Counted from the first letter of the stretch, positions 8,486 to 18,398 are shown. The stretch: 64,000 nt of DNA from Neobacillus dielmonensis (GCF_000612665.1 NZ_HG942065.1:1-64000), one strand, 5' to 3'. Notes: generated from the letters alone by a model not told the origin. A program made the numbers and translations.

Positions 8486-10216
8486 TTATTGGTTCCTATT
8501 GGCCAAGTAATCCAGTAAGTCATATTTGTCTAACGCGTTAAGCACTGTGGATTTCTTGATCCAGCCTTTTTTCGCCGCTGATACCCCTATTTCCATATGC
8601 TTTAACGTATCCAATCGGTGTGCATCCGTGTTGATTAAAATTTTAACCCCTGCATCCTGAGCCTGACGCAAATACTCCGCCGCCAAATCCAGCCTATTAG
8701 GGTTGGCATTTAATTCTAATGCCGTTTTGGTTTGTTTCGCTAACTCAATCAGCATCGGGATATCCACATGATATCCTTCACGACGGCCAATTTTTCTGCC
8801 CGTCGGATGGGCAATTAAATCTACATGGGCATTTTCAAGCGCATTTTTCAACCGTTCCATAATTTTTTCTTTCGGCTGGGTAAATGCGGAATGGATCGAA
8901 GCGATCACAAAATCAAGCTCTGCTAGAAGGTCGTCTTCAAAGTCCAAGGACCCATCTGGTAAAATATCCATCTCAATGCCTGAAAGAATCACAAAATCAT
9001 GATATTTGGCATTTAATCGTTTTATTTCTTCCCGCTGCTGAAGGAGGCGTTCCCGGGTTAAACCGTTGGCCACTTTTAAATACTGCGAGTGGTCGGTAAT
9101 CGCCATATATTGGTAACCCCTTGCTCGGCACGCTTCCGCCATTTCCTCAATCGTATGGGCACCATCGCTCCAGGTGGAATGCATATGGAGATCCCCTTTA
9201 ATGTCACCGAGCTCGATTAACTCTTCGTGTTCCGAGAAAGTATCAACCTCTTTACCGTCTTCCCGCACTTCGGGTGGAATAAACGGGAGTCCAAAATGGT
9301 TAAAGAATTCCTGTTCCGAAGAAAACGTCAAAATTTCACCTGTCTCAACGTTTTCAACACCATACTCGCTGATTTTCTCGCCGCGTTCCTTGGCCAGCTG
9401 CCGCATTTTTACGTTATGATCTTTTGAGCCGGTAAAATGGTGCAGCGTGGTAATAAACTCGTTTGGTTTGACGAGCCGAAAATCGACAGAAACATCATAA
9501 TCAAAGGCAAAGGTTAAGGAGACCTTCGTATCACCAGCCCCAATTACCTCTTTTATCGAAGGCAATTGAAGCAGCTGTTCGCGGACTGATTCATAGTTAT
9601 TGGTTGCAATGATAAAATCAAGGTCTTTAATCGTTTCCCGCATTCTCCGCAAACTGCCTGCCCGAGAAAACCGCTCGATATCTTTCATTTCTGAGAGTTT
9701 TACTTCGATTTGTTCGGCAAGCGGCAGCATAAACGCCAGTGGAAGACGGTCTGGTCTTGTTCCGATATTTTCAATCGCACTTAGTATTTTCTCTTCCGTT
9801 TTTTTGCCAAAACCGGCTAAGGATTGAACCTGTTTGGCTTCACAGGCTGACTTTAAGCTTGTGACATCGACAATTCCTAACTCCTGATAGAGCTTGGCTA
9901 TCTTTTTGCCACCCAAACCGGGAATCTGTAATAACGGAATTAATCCTGGAGGCACTTCTTCCTTTAATTCCTTTAGTACGGTAGACGTCCCCTCTTTTAT
10001 GTACTCCTCAATGACTGCAGCTGTCCCTTTGCCAATCCCAGGTATGGATGTGAAATCCTCTATCTCAAATAAGCCCCGTTCATCAGCTTCCAAGGCATTG
10101 GCTGCTTTCCGAAACGCTGATATCTTGAAGGAGTTTTCTCCTTTTAATTCTAAATAAATCGCAATGGTTTCCAGTAAACGAATGATTTCCTTTTTTGTTA
10201 TCTCCACAAACTTCAC
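8486..10216 (-). CDS. polX: DNA polymerase/3'-5' exonuclease PolX
   Basis: Family X DNA polymerase (576 aa; B. subtilis 570) for gap filling in base-excision repair. N-terminal helix-hairpin-helix repeats (SIPGIGKGTAAVIEEY near 57-72 and QIPGLGGKKIAKLYQELG near 97-114) are followed by the nucleotidyl-transferase palm: GSLRR at 187-191, metal ligands Asp198 and Asp200 in KDLDF, and Asp245 in VSVDFR. The C-terminal PHP exonuclease begins with GDLHMHSTWSDG at 341-352. All catalytic motifs are intact. ATG follows AAAAGCAGGTGAAGTTTG. Confidence 0.96.
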   Translation of the reverse strand: MKFVEITKKEIIRLLETIAIYLELKGENSFKISAFRKAANALEADERGLFEIEDFTSIPGIGKGTAAVIEEYIKEGTSTVLKELKEEVPPGLIPLLQIPGLGGKKIAKLYQELGIVDVTSLKSACEAKQVQSLAGFGKKTEEKILSAIENIGTRPDRLPLAFMLPLAEQIEVKLSEMKDIERFSRAGSLRRMRETIKDLDFIIATNNYESVREQLLQLPSIKEVIGAGDTKVSLTFAFDYDVSVDFRLVKPNEFITTLHHFTGSKDHNVKMRQLAKERGEKISEYGVENVETGEILTFSSEQEFFNHFGLPFIPPEVREDGKEVDTFSEHEELIELGDIKGDLHMHSTWSDGAHTIEEMAEACRARGYQYMAITDHSQYLKVANGLTRERLLQQREEIKRLNAKYHDFVILSGIEMDILPDGSLDFEDDLLAELDFVIASIHSAFTQPKEKIMERLKNALENAHVDLIAHPTGRKIGRREGYHVDIPMLIELAKQTKTALELNANPNRLDLAAEYLRQAQDAGVKILINTDAHRLDTLKHMEIGVSAAKKGWIKKSTVLNALDKYDLLDYLANRNQ

Positions 10217-10267
10217 CTGCTTTTTAAATTCGCACCCCTATAGTTTACCCGTTTTTCGTCCATAAAG

Positions 10268-10293
10268 AAAAACTCCTCTGCTAGAGAGAAGTT
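10268..10293 (-). terminator. Terminator-like hairpin after cvpA
   Basis: Minus-strand ACTTCTCT-ctag-AGAGGAGT followed by TTTTTCTTT, abutting the cvpA stop codon. It probably reduces readthrough from zapA-cvpA into polX. Confidence 0.7.
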
Positions 10294-10835
10294 CAACCAG
10301 CTGTATGATTCATCCACCAAGTTTTGATTTGCTCAGAAAGAACTGGGGTGTAGTTGATCATTGCCTTTGAAACCATGGAACCATCCAATTGAGCTTGGAT
10401 AAATTCGATTGGAATTAAGGCGGCAATGTATAATAAAATAAATGTAATCAAATAAACTTCAGCGAATCCCAAAATGGCACCCGCCCAGCGATTCAACTGC
10501 TTCAAAATCGGTAAATGGGCAATAAAGTCAAACATGGAACCAATAATTTGCAAGACCACCTTAGCTACAAAAAAGATAATCACAAAGGCCACGGCACGAT
10601 AAAAGGCAGTTTCCATATTTGCAGAATCAGATAAGATTTTCAAAGCTGTTCCCTCACCAAAGTTTGGATATGGAATCCACAAAATCAGTTTGGGAGCGAG
10701 TTCATCATAGTATAAAAATGCTACCACATATGCGATAATAAACCCAACTAGATGAACAAGCTGAAGAATAAAGCCTCTTTTTAGCCCAATAAAAATCCCA
10801 GCGATAAGAAAAACAATAATGGCTAAATCTAACAT
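10293..10835 (-). CDS. CvpA-family membrane protein
   Basis: 180-aa membrane protein with four predicted spans (about 1-22, 26-45, 80-102 and 118-142) starting MLDLAIIVFLIAGIFIGLKRG, the signature start of the CvpA/YshB family. E. coli CvpA is linked to colicin V production and bile tolerance; the Bacillus protein's function is unknown. It begins 6 bp after the zapA stop codon, so the two are surely co-transcribed. Confidence 0.88.
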   Translation of the reverse strand: MLDLAIIVFLIAGIFIGLKRGFILQLVHLVGFIIAYVVAFLYYDELAPKLILWIPYPNFGEGTALKILSDSANMETAFYRAVAFVIIFFVAKVVLQIIGSMFDFIAHLPILKQLNRWAGAILGFAEVYLITFILLYIAALIPIEFIQAQLDGSMVSKAMINYTPVLSEQIKTWWMNHTAG

Positions 10836-10841
10836 AGTTTA

Positions 10842-11102
10842 CTAGTCCTTTTCTTTTTGGAGTTCTAATCTCACTTGTTCCAATTCATCTTTCATTTTCA
10901 GAAACTCACTGACTGCATTGACAGCAGTTAATACAGCTAGTTTATTAACATCCAGGTTCGGATTCTTTGAATTGATTTCACGCATTTTATCGTTAACTAA
11001 GGATGCAACAAGGCGGATATGGTTAGGGCTTTCACTGCCCATAATGATGTATTGCTGTCCATAAATATCTACGCTTATTCTGTTTCTATGTACATTCGTC
11101 AA
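10842..11102 (-). CDS. zapA: Cell division protein ZapA
   Basis: ZapA (86 aa) bundles FtsZ protofilaments and stabilises the Z-ring. It keeps the N-terminal beta region (RISVDIYGQQYIIMGSESPNHIR) and the C-terminal dimerising coiled coil (EFLKMKDELEQVRLELQKEKD). The TTG at 11102 is chosen: AAAGGAG lies 8 bp upstream and the length then matches B. subtilis ZapA (85 aa). A longer ATG start would add 13 residues without a ribosome binding site. A TATGAT -10 element lies near 11137-11142. Confidence 0.92.
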   Translation of the reverse strand: MTNVHRNRISVDIYGQQYIIMGSESPNHIRLVASLVNDKMREINSKNPNLDVNKLAVLTAVNAVSEFLKMKDELEQVRLELQKEKD

Positions 11103-11199
11103 CGTAAAGGCTCCTTTCAAGAGAATCCTACACTCTATCATAACACGAACAGAAAAAGTCGAAAAGTAAAAGAAATTCTAGAGAAATGTGGTGCCATTA

Positions 11200-12153
11200 T
11201 TGGGTAATGTCGTTTTACAATGTCCGATGAATCAAATAGAAAAAATGAAAAACTATTATGCTAAATATCTTAAAGAAAAGAATCCTCCAGGCAGTGTTTT
11301 TGCCGCAAAACTTCCGGCTTGCATGATTACGGCCTATAAATCGGGGAAAGTTTTGTTTCAGGGAAATGATTCTGAACAAGAGGCAGCGAGATGGGGAAGT
11401 TCCAGCCCTGGAGTGAACAAACCTGCTGCAAAAACTGGCGGACAGAAATCTGCCGCAAAAGGGAATGTCCCCCCAGGCATTGCCCAGATGTCGGTCATCG
11501 GTTCAGATGAGGTAGGCACCGGTGACTTCTTCGGCCCAATCACGGTTGTTGCCGTATATGTAAAAAAAGAGAATATCCCTTTACTGAAGGAGCTCGGGGT
11601 TCGGGATTCTAAGGAGTTAAATGACCAAAAAATCATTGAAATCGCCAAAGTCATCAAAGATGTGGTCCCCTTCAGCCTCATGACATTGAAAAATGAAAAA
11701 TATAATCAGGTGCAGAAAAAGGGCATGTCTCAAGGGAAAATGAAGGCCATTCTACATAATCAGGCCCTATTAAATGTGCTGGCGAAGATTGCTCCGGAAA
11801 AGCCTGATGCCATACTGGTTGACCAGTTTGTCCAGCCAGACACGTATTTTCAGCATTTGAGAGGGCAAAAGGCAATTGCCAATGAAAATATTTATTTTAG
11901 TACGAAAGCAGAAGGAATTCATCTGGCAGTCGCTGCAGCCAGCATTCTAGCCCGCTATGCTTTTATTCAATACATCGATAAGATGAGTGAAGCAGCTGGC
12001 TTTACAATTCCAAAGGGGGCTGGTTCACAGGTGGATGAAGCGGCAGCCAAGCTGATATTAAAAAAAGGCCGAGATGTCCTGCCTGCTTATGTGAAACTTC
12101 ATTTTGCCAATACAGAAAAAGCAATCGGGATTGCTGCAAAAAAACGAAGGTAG
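11200..12153 (+). CDS. rnhC: Ribonuclease HIII
   Basis: RNase HIII (317 aa) cleaves the RNA strand of RNA-DNA hybrids. An N-terminal TBP-like substrate-binding domain (1-80) precedes the RNase H2-like core with the catalytic Asp-Glu pair in GSDEVGTGDFFGP (about Asp103, Glu104) and RDSKELND. The start is uncertain: TTG at 11200 makes the N-terminus co-linear with B. subtilis RnhC, although its ribosome binding site is weak; GTG at 11188 would add four residues. It is transcribed divergently from zapA and leads into a pterin dehydratase gene 11 bp downstream. Confidence 0.94.
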   Translation: MGNVVLQCPMNQIEKMKNYYAKYLKEKNPPGSVFAAKLPACMITAYKSGKVLFQGNDSEQEAARWGSSSPGVNKPAAKTGGQKSAAKGNVPPGIAQMSVIGSDEVGTGDFFGPITVVAVYVKKENIPLLKELGVRDSKELNDQKIIEIAKVIKDVVPFSLMTLKNEKYNQVQKKGMSQGKMKAILHNQALLNVLAKIAPEKPDAILVDQFVQPDTYFQHLRGQKAIANENIYFSTKAEGIHLAVAAASILARYAFIQYIDKMSEAAGFTIPKGAGSQVDEAAAKLILKKGRDVLPAYVKLHFANTEKAIGIAAKKRR

Positions 12154-12164
12154 GAGGAGTTTAG

Positions 12165-12452
12165 ATGAATAAGTTAACAGAGGATGAGCGGGACCAGGCG
12201 CTGGCGGCTTTGACTGGTTGGAAACTGGACGGGAAATTCATTGTGAAGAAATACCGTTTCCAGGAGTTTATAAAAGGAATCGATTTTGTTAATGAAATTG
12301 CCCGTTTGTCTGAGGAGAAAAACCATCACCCGTTTATCTCGATTGATTATAAGTTGATCACATTAAAGTTAACTTCCTGGCACGCGGGAGGGCTAACTGC
12401 ACTGGATTTCCAGTTGGCGGAAACTTATGATTCAATTTATAAGAAATACTAA
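12165..12452 (+). CDS. 4a-hydroxytetrahydrobiopterin dehydratase (PhhB/DCoH family)
   Basis: 95-aa pterin-4a-carbinolamine dehydratase. The family dehydrates 4a-hydroxytetrahydropterin formed by aromatic amino-acid hydroxylases. The conserved histidines are in [13 protein letters not shown] (about 50-62) and TSWHAGGLT (about 70-78). GGAGGAGTTTAG gives a strong ribosome binding site and the gene directly follows rnhC. No hydroxylase is in the window, so the substrate source is unknown. Confidence 0.9.
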   Translation: MNKLTEDERDQALAALTGWKLDGKFIVKKYRFQEFIKGIDFVNEIARLSEEKNHHPFISIDYKLITLKLTSWHAGGLTALDFQLAETYDSIYKKY

Positions 12453-12459
12453 AAAAACA

Positions 12460-12497
12460 GGCTGCCCAATTGTTCTTATTACTTGGGCAGCCTTTTA
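12460..12497 (+). terminator. Rho-independent terminator after the pterin dehydratase gene
   Basis: A perfect 10-bp stem GGCTGCCCAA (12460-12469) / TTGGGCAGCC (12483-12492) with TTTT after it on the plus strand and an A-run before it, so it may work in both directions. Confidence 0.92.
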
Positions 12498-12580
12498 CAT
12501 TCCTGATTTATTATATTGGGACCACAAGACAAGTCAAAGTTCGCTTCTTTTAGTTAAGAAAATAGTAGTTTTTATTTTTA

Positions 12581-12671
12581 TTTGCGATTTTTAACGGTTT
12601 ATTTGCGATTTTTGGACTTTTATTTGCGAATTTATGGGTCCTATTTGCGAATTCCCTAATTTTTTTTGCGA
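12581..12671. repeat. 21-bp periodic TTTGCGAA array, copy 1 (five units)
   Basis: TTTGCGA cores start at 12581, 12602, 12623, 12644 and 12665, exactly 21 bp apart. Each is preceded by TA or TT and followed by an A/T-rich spacer; the fuller unit is TATTTGCGAATTT plus 8 variable bases. Four units lie inside the 3' end of the NERD gene and one beyond its stop codon. The same unit and period occur at 18806-18897. A period of 21 bp puts every core on the same face of the DNA helix. Confidence 0.93.
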
Positions 12672-13664
12672 ATTCCAAAGTAATTGCCAATACCCACTTG
12701 GAAAGTTCACTGGAGTGTAGACTCTTTGCTTTTTAGATCCGGATCCAGCCAGATGTTCAGAACGCAATAATCTTCCAGCGACATGAATAGAATCTAATCT
12801 GGCAAACATGCGAAACTTCTGGTTGCTGATTTGTGGCTCAATAAGGAGAAAATAATCCAATAAAGCAAACATATGGGCATCATTTGAATATCTAAGGCAT
12901 GAAGAGCAATACCAGCTTTGCTTTTTCCTGACGAGCGGATGAAAAAAGCAAAACGGGCAAAACACTCCTGGTAGTAGTTCTTCAAGCTTTATTCCATACT
13001 TATTCAAAATATAGATTGTCGGTAAAGTGTTCATTTTAATAAGTTGTCTACTTAACTTTCGTAATTCCTTAGAGGTAAAGCAGATTTCATGGTGCATCCT
13101 TTCAAAAAACTTCAACTTACTTTCAAAGGCATCGGACTTGCACACGCGCGGCCTAACTTTATGTGAATTTTTCCCTGTTAGTACATAATTAGAGTATCCA
13201 TTACTTAAGACAACTAAATATTCAACTGGTACTGGTGGATAACCATGCTCCTTTAAAAAGGCCATTACATATTTTTGATGTCTCTCTGCTTGGGAAATTG
13301 GGTCTGGATAACCTTTTTCAATCCCATTATTCATTTGAATAAACTGTTCATTATCAGTATCGAATATTAATTTTCCCGCCATATTTTTTGCGTCAATGAT
13401 TAGTGCGTATTGAGGTGTCAAGAGGAGAGTGTCTATTTGGCAAATATATTCGCCATCGGGAAGGTTTAAATCGTGGAGAATGAGGAATTCCTTAGGAAGA
13501 GATCGGAGGTAATAATCCAATGACTTCTCCCCCATGTAACCGGCATAACGCCTTCCAAGTTCTTCTTTAATTTGTTGGTACTTCTCATGATTGAGGGGCA
13601 AACGCCTCAACAACGCCTCTAAAATCAGGATTCTATAAGGTATAGGTCTTTCTTTTAAAATCAA
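12591..13664 (-). CDS. NERD-domain protein with zinc ribbon
   Basis: 357 aa. The NERD (nuclease-related) domain spans about residues 40-160, with the restriction-endonuclease-like core: Asp78 in CQIDTLLL and Asp91-Ala92-Lys93 in YALIIDAKN. A zinc ribbon follows with CPFC at 236-239 and CSSC at 253-256. DNA cleavage is plausible but unproven for this family. The TTG start has AAGGAGTG upstream. The last 27 residues (331-357) are a 7-residue repeat (NSQxxxx) encoded by the 21-bp DNA array, so the natural C-terminus was probably replaced. It has no matching neighbour in the B. subtilis order and is likely an accessory gene. Confidence 0.82.
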   Translation of the reverse strand: MILKERPIPYRILILEALLRRLPLNHEKYQQIKEELGRRYAGYMGEKSLDYYLRSLPKEFLILHDLNLPDGEYICQIDTLLLTPQYALIIDAKNMAGKLIFDTDNEQFIQMNNGIEKGYPDPISQAERHQKYVMAFLKEHGYPPVPVEYLVVLSNGYSNYVLTGKNSHKVRPRVCKSDAFESKLKFFERMHHEICFTSKELRKLSRQLIKMNTLPTIYILNKYGIKLEELLPGVFCPFCFFHPLVRKKQSWYCSSCLRYSNDAHMFALLDYFLLIEPQISNQKFRMFARLDSIHVAGRLLRSEHLAGSGSKKQRVYTPVNFPSGYWQLLWNSQKKLGNSQIGPINSQIKVQKSQINR

Positions 13665-13761
13665 AAATAATCACTCCTTCCTTTTTACACCAAACAATTC
13701 TAAACATAATAAAAAAATCCTTTTCATATTAATAGGTAGTTGTGAAGTTTCTTTGAATATT

Positions 13762-13797
13762 AAAAGCCGGCTCTTCTAATAAAGAGAGCCGGCTTTT
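13762..13797 (-). terminator. Rho-independent terminator after pheT
   Basis: Minus-strand hairpin AAAAGCCGGCTCT ... AGAGCCGGCTTTT just after the pheT stop codon. The stem ends in A and T tracts on both sides and could act in both directions. Confidence 0.9.
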
Positions 13798-13802
13798 GCA
13801 TT

Positions 13803-16217
13803 TTATCCCCGTAACACTGCCCCAGCTTTTTCTGCTAAAGCGTTTAGTACACGGTCATGTACTTTTGTCACTTCTTCGTCAGTCAGGGTACGTTCAGGAT
13901 CCATATATTTGAGTGAGAACGCAATCGATTTCTTGCCTGCTTCCATCTTGTCCCCTTGGTATAAGTCAAACACTTCTGCATCTTTTAGCAGCGGTGCGCC
14001 TGCTTCAAGAATAATCGATTTCAAAGAGCCAGACACTGTTTCTTTGTCTGCCACTAGAGCGATGTCTCTTGTAATCGAAGGAAACCGTGGGATTGATTGA
14101 TATTGCAGGGCGTTCGTTTCCTCATTCAATACAGCTTTTAAAGATAGTTCAAATACGTAAGTATCTTTTAAATCGAATTCCTTTTGAACACTTGGATGAA
14201 CTTGGCCGACAAAGCCGATTTTCGCGCCATTCAATCGAATCTCAGCTGTACGTCCAGGGTGCATACCTTCAACTTGCGCCTGCACATACTCCACTCTGTT
14301 TGTTAAGCCTAGTCTATCGAACAATCCTTCAAGAATCCCTTTGGCTACGAAAAAGTCAACTGGCTTTTTCTCGCCTTGCCATGAATGGTGGTGCCACAAT
14401 CCGGTAATCGCTGCGGCTAGGTGCTCGCTTTCTTCCGGCTGCACATCCGTTCCATTGGCTAAAAAGACATTGCCTGTTTCATAAACTGCCAAGCTGTCGT
14501 TTTGGCGGGCACTGTTATATTTCAATACTTCCAACAACTGCGGCAGAATGCTCAATCGAAGAACGCTGCGGTCCTCGCTCATTGGCATCGCCAAACGAAT
14601 CGTATCCCGATTTTCTAGGGCAAATTGTGCTGCTTTCTGTTCGCTAGTCAAAGAATACGTTACAGCTTGATAGAGGCCAGCACCTTCTAGAAACTGACGG
14701 ACAACCCGACGTTTCTTTTGGTATTCAGATAATTTACCTGGAGTTGTAGAGCCTATTGGCAACGTATATGGAATATTGTCATAACCGAATAGACGGGCCA
14801 CTTCCTCAATTAAATCCTCTTCAATTTTAATGTCGCCGCGGCGAGTCGGAGCGGTCACGGTAATCGTATCATCCTCAATCACTGCATCAAACTGAAGGCG
14901 GTCAAAAATGTCCTTTACCTCTTTCATTTGAATGTCGGTTCCAAGAACACGATTAATTTTTTCAAGTGTGATCGATACAACAGCTGGCTCTACTGTCAGT
15001 ACATCTACTTCTGCTGTGCCTTCTAACACTTCACCGCCGGCATATTTAGCCATTAAGTAGGCAGCACGTTCACCAGCTGGCCGAACACGATTCGGGTCAA
15101 TTCCTTTTTCATAACGGGCACTAGCCTCACTTCGTAGACCATGGTCTTTGGAAGCCTTTCTAATCGTAGCTCCATTAAAATAAGCAGACTCCAACAATAC
15201 AGTTGTAGTATCGGAAGTTACCTCAGAATTGGCACCGCCCATGACTCCAGCAAGGGCAACCGGTTCTTTTCCATTGGTGATCACGAGATGGTCAGAAGTT
15301 AAGGTACGTTCCACATCATCAAGCGTAATGAATTTCTCGCCATCGGCAGCCCGGCGGACCAGAATTTGCTTTGACCCTAAACGATCATAGTCAAAAGCGT
15401 GCAGCGGCTGGCCGTATTCCAAAAGGATATAGTTCGTGATATCAACCACGTTATTATGCGGACGGATACCCGCTGACATTAGCCGTGCTTGCATCCATAA
15501 TGGTGAATTACTAATTTTCACATTTTTAATGACTTTCGCTACATATAAAGGATTGTCTTCCTTAGCTTCCACGGTAACTGTCACGTAATCGGAAGCTTTT
15601 TCTTCAGCAGATTCTAAATTTGTTTCTGGCAGCTTCACTTCCCTGCCCAGAATTGCCGCTACTTCATAGGCCACCCCAAGCATGCTTAGGCAGTCAGCGC
15701 GGTTTGGTGTAAGTCCCAGTTCCAAAATTTGATCGTCGCGGCCCAATAAATCAAGAGCATCGGTCCCCACTTCTGCATCAGCAGGGAAAACAAAGATTCC
15801 TTCCGAGTATTCTTTTTGAATTAATTTACTTTCAATGCCTAACTCTTGAAGCGAGCAAATCATCCCATTGGATTCCTCACCACGAAGCTTGGCCCGTTTA
15901 ATTTTTACACCACCTGGGAGTCTGGCACCTACCTTGGCAACAGCCACTTTTTGGCCTTTATCGACATTGGGGGCACCACAAATGATTTGGACTGGCTCAC
16001 CTTCACCGATATCCACCAAACATTTATTTAATTTTGTAGCGTTTGGGTGTTGTTCACGTTCAACGACATAACCCACTACCACATTTTTAATTCCTTCGTT
16101 GAGGATTTCTACCCCTTCAACTTCAATACCACTTTTTGTGATTTTTTCGGCCAATTCAGCTGGAGTTACTCCGGATAAATCGACATACTCCTGAAGCCAT
16201 TTATATGAAACAAACAT
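13803..16217 (-). CDS. pheT: Phenylalanine--tRNA ligase, beta subunit
   Basis: PheT (804 aa) forms the alpha2-beta2 PheRS with PheS. An N-terminal EMAP-like tRNA-binding domain (about 40-150, [13 protein letters not shown]) is followed by the B3/B4 editing domain (about 210-385), B5 (about 405-480), and the C-terminal anticodon-binding domain (about 710-804, [12 protein letters not shown]). Length matches the family. It follows pheS by 13 bp under the same T-box leader. Confidence 0.97.
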   Translation of the reverse strand: MFVSYKWLQEYVDLSGVTPAELAEKITKSGIEVEGVEILNEGIKNVVVGYVVEREQHPNATKLNKCLVDIGEGEPVQIICGAPNVDKGQKVAVAKVGARLPGGVKIKRAKLRGEESNGMICSLQELGIESKLIQKEYSEGIFVFPADAEVGTDALDLLGRDDQILELGLTPNRADCLSMLGVAYEVAAILGREVKLPETNLESAEEKASDYVTVTVEAKEDNPLYVAKVIKNVKISNSPLWMQARLMSAGIRPHNNVVDITNYILLEYGQPLHAFDYDRLGSKQILVRRAADGEKFITLDDVERTLTSDHLVITNGKEPVALAGVMGGANSEVTSDTTTVLLESAYFNGATIRKASKDHGLRSEASARYEKGIDPNRVRPAGERAAYLMAKYAGGEVLEGTAEVDVLTVEPAVVSITLEKINRVLGTDIQMKEVKDIFDRLQFDAVIEDDTITVTAPTRRGDIKIEEDLIEEVARLFGYDNIPYTLPIGSTTPGKLSEYQKKRRVVRQFLEGAGLYQAVTYSLTSEQKAAQFALENRDTIRLAMPMSEDRSVLRLSILPQLLEVLKYNSARQNDSLAVYETGNVFLANGTDVQPEESEHLAAAITGLWHHHSWQGEKKPVDFFVAKGILEGLFDRLGLTNRVEYVQAQVEGMHPGRTAEIRLNGAKIGFVGQVHPSVQKEFDLKDTYVFELSLKAVLNEETNALQYQSIPRFPSITRDIALVADKETVSGSLKSIILEAGAPLLKDAEVFDLYQGDKMEAGKKSIAFSLKYMDPERTLTDEEVTKVHDRVLNALAEKAGAVLRG

Positions 16218-16230
16218 TTTGGTTTACCTC

Positions 16231-17268
16231 CTATTCCTCAATTGCAAATTGATTTAAAAACCGAACATCGTTTGTATAGAAATGACGGATATCGTCAACG
16301 CCGTATTTCAGCATGGCAATCCGCTCTGGTCCCATTCCGAACGCAAATCCAGTATATTTTTTTGAATCATAGCCAGCCATTTCCAATACATTTGGATGAA
16401 CCATGCCAGCGCCAAGAATTTCAATCCAGCCTGTATGTTTGCAGACATTGCAGCCATGGCCGCCGCACATTTTACAGGAAATATCCATTTCTACTGATGG
16501 CTCCGTGAATGGGAAGAAACTTGGACGCAAACGGATTTCCCGGTCTTCACCGAACATTTTCTTAGCAAATACGTTTAGCGTACCTTTTAAGTCGCTCATG
16601 CGGATGTTTTCTCCAACGACTAACCCTTCAATCTGCATAAACTGGTGTGAGTGAGTCGCATCATCGTTATCGCGGCGGTACACCTTGCCCGGGCAGATAA
16701 TTTTGATAGGGCCTTTGCCTTGATGCTTTTCCATCGTCCGTGCTTGCACAGGCGAAGTATGAGTGCGAAGCAAAATTTCTTCGGTAATATAAAATGAGTC
16801 TTGCATATCACGTGCAGGATGACCTTTTGGCAGGTTCAATGCTTCAAAATTGTAGTAATCCTGCTCCACCTCTGGACCTTCGGCAATTTCATAACCCATA
16901 CCGATAAATAAATCTTCAATTTCTTCAATGATTTTTGTTAATGGATGATGATTGCCTGCCTTGACAGGTCGCCCTGGCAGCGTCACATCAATGCTTTCAG
17001 CAGCCAATTTTTCTTGAACGGCTGCTTCTTCAAGAGCGGATTGTTTTGCTTCAATTTTCGCAGCAATCGCTTCGCGGACTTCATTGGCAAGTGCTCCGAT
17101 TACCGGACGCTCCTCTGCCGAAAGTTTGCCCATTCCTCTTAATACCTCGGTAATCGGTCCTTTTTTACCTAAGTAAGCAACACGGATGTCATTTAATTCC
17201 TTTAAGCCGGCAGACTGATCCACTTTTTGGATTGCTTCTGCCTGAAGCTCTTTTAAACGTTCTTGCAT
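16231..17268 (-). CDS. pheS: Phenylalanine--tRNA ligase, alpha subunit
   Basis: PheS (345 aa) carries the catalytic site that activates phenylalanine. An N-terminal coiled coil (1-85) precedes the class II core: motif 2 with [10 protein letters not shown] and [20 protein letters not shown] (about 170-220), and motif 3 with [14 protein letters not shown] near 307-320. The ATG follows AAGGAGGAAATAGC. Expression is expected to rise on phenylalanine starvation through the upstream T-box. Confidence 0.97.
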   Translation of the reverse strand: MQERLKELQAEAIQKVDQSAGLKELNDIRVAYLGKKGPITEVLRGMGKLSAEERPVIGALANEVREAIAAKIEAKQSALEEAAVQEKLAAESIDVTLPGRPVKAGNHHPLTKIIEEIEDLFIGMGYEIAEGPEVEQDYYNFEALNLPKGHPARDMQDSFYITEEILLRTHTSPVQARTMEKHQGKGPIKIICPGKVYRRDNDDATHSHQFMQIEGLVVGENIRMSDLKGTLNVFAKKMFGEDREIRLRPSFFPFTEPSVEMDISCKMCGGHGCNVCKHTGWIEILGAGMVHPNVLEMAGYDSKKYTGFAFGMGPERIAMLKYGVDDIRHFYTNDVRFLNQFAIEE

Positions 17269-17317
17269 GCTATTTCCTCCTTCTTTGTATTCAATATGTA
17301 CCTAGGCTTTAAAAAAC

Positions 17318-17596
17318 AAAAAAACCCCATCCCTGAAAAGGGACGAGGTTATCATTCGCGGTACCACCCTTGTAAACACATGCTATGTATATGTGTTCGC
17401 TTCATTCGGATAACGGCTGTGCCGGTACATCTTTACACGATAAAGCTTGCACTTTAACGTGGTCCCGATGCCAACTCTGGAGGTGAACTTCGCTTGCTTC
17501 ATCCATAAAAATGCTTTCAGTCAAGGCATTTTCTCCCTAATATGGCCGAATGACAAGTTACTTTTCTCCGTCATGGTCGATTCGTTATAACATTGT
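17318..17596 (-). ncRNA. T-box riboswitch of pheST
   Basis: On the minus strand the leader contains AGAAAAGTA in stem I, a candidate TTC (Phe) specifier at 17485-17487 followed by ACC, and the T-box GGGTGGTACCGCG (17357-17369). The terminator is AACCTCGTCCC ... GGGATGGGGTT followed by seven T (17318-17350). Uncharged tRNA-Phe would pair with TGGT of the T-box and favour the antiterminator. The whole gap between pheS and the rRNA methylase is explained by this leader and its promoter. Confidence 0.93.
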
Positions 17597-17601
17597 TCAA
17601 T

Positions 17602-17630
17602 ATTATATACCACTTTTCCCTATGTTTCAA
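17602..17630 (-). promoter_or_regulatory. Sigma-A promoter of pheST
   Basis: Minus-strand TTGAAA (17625-17630), exactly 17 bp, TATAAT (17602-17607), upstream of the T-box leader. Confidence 0.85.
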
Positions 17631-17642
17631 ACCTGTTTTCGC

Positions 17643-18398
17643 CTATTTTTTTAAATAATATAAAAGAATTCCGGCAGCAACGGCCACATTTAGAGATTCA
17701 CTCTTTCCGTAAATCGGGATATATAGGTTAGCAGTTGTTGTGGCAAGCAGTTCTTGGCTGATGCCATTTCCTTCGTTTCCGACGATGAGAGCAAAGGAAT
17801 CGCTTGGTGAAATTTCTTTATAAACAGATGCACCTTCGAGCGCTGTTCCGTAAACTGGTATGTTTCTGGCTGCAAGTTTATTGATCCATTCATTAAGGTC
17901 GTCTCTAATGATAGGCAGATGAAAATGGCTGCCCTGTGCGGACCGCAGCACCTTGGAATTGTAAACATCTACACTGCCGCGGCCAACTATGACCGCATCC
18001 ATACCTGCCGCATCAGCAGTACGAATCATCGTGCCGAGATTACCTGGGTCTTGAACGGCATCGATAAATAGAAACGTTTTGGCCTGTTCCAAGGACTTGC
18101 CAAAGTCAGGTTGACGGCACACGGCGTAAATTCCTTGCGGTGCTTCTGTATCTGTTAAAGCGTCGGATATTTCTTCAGTGACCATTACTATCGGCGTGTC
18201 GCCACTATCTAGACGCGGAGGAACACCAATTTTTTCAGAAACGATGATTTCGACAACAAGCTCGTCTTGTTTTAAGGCTTCCTCCACCAGATGAAATCCT
18301 TCTACGAGAAAGGTGCTGGAACGGTCCCGCTCTTTTTTAGTCTGCAGCTTTTTCCATTGCTTTACCTGCGGATTTTGGATGGATTGTATATACTTCAA
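17643..18398 (-). CDS. ysgA: SpoU/TrmH-family RNA 2'-O-methyltransferase (YsgA-like)
   Basis: 251-aa SPOUT methyltransferase. The N-terminal substrate-binding region starts LKYIQSIQNPQVKQWKKL, and the knotted catalytic domain has LFIDAVQDPGNLGTMIRTADAAG (motif 1), IVGNEGNGIS (motif 2) and IPIYGKSESLNVAVAAGILLY (motif 3). It methylates ribose in rRNA or tRNA; the exact site is unknown. The TTG at 18398 with AAAGGGGAAAAAGCC upstream matches family N-termini; a longer ATG form would add 22 unlike residues. Confidence 0.9.
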   Translation of the reverse strand: MKYIQSIQNPQVKQWKKLQTKKERDRSSTFLVEGFHLVEEALKQDELVVEIIVSEKIGVPPRLDSGDTPIVMVTEEISDALTDTEAPQGIYAVCRQPDFGKSLEQAKTFLFIDAVQDPGNLGTMIRTADAAGMDAVIVGRGSVDVYNSKVLRSAQGSHFHLPIIRDDLNEWINKLAARNIPVYGTALEGASVYKEISPSDSFALIVGNEGNGISQELLATTTANLYIPIYGKSESLNVAVAAGILLYYLKK

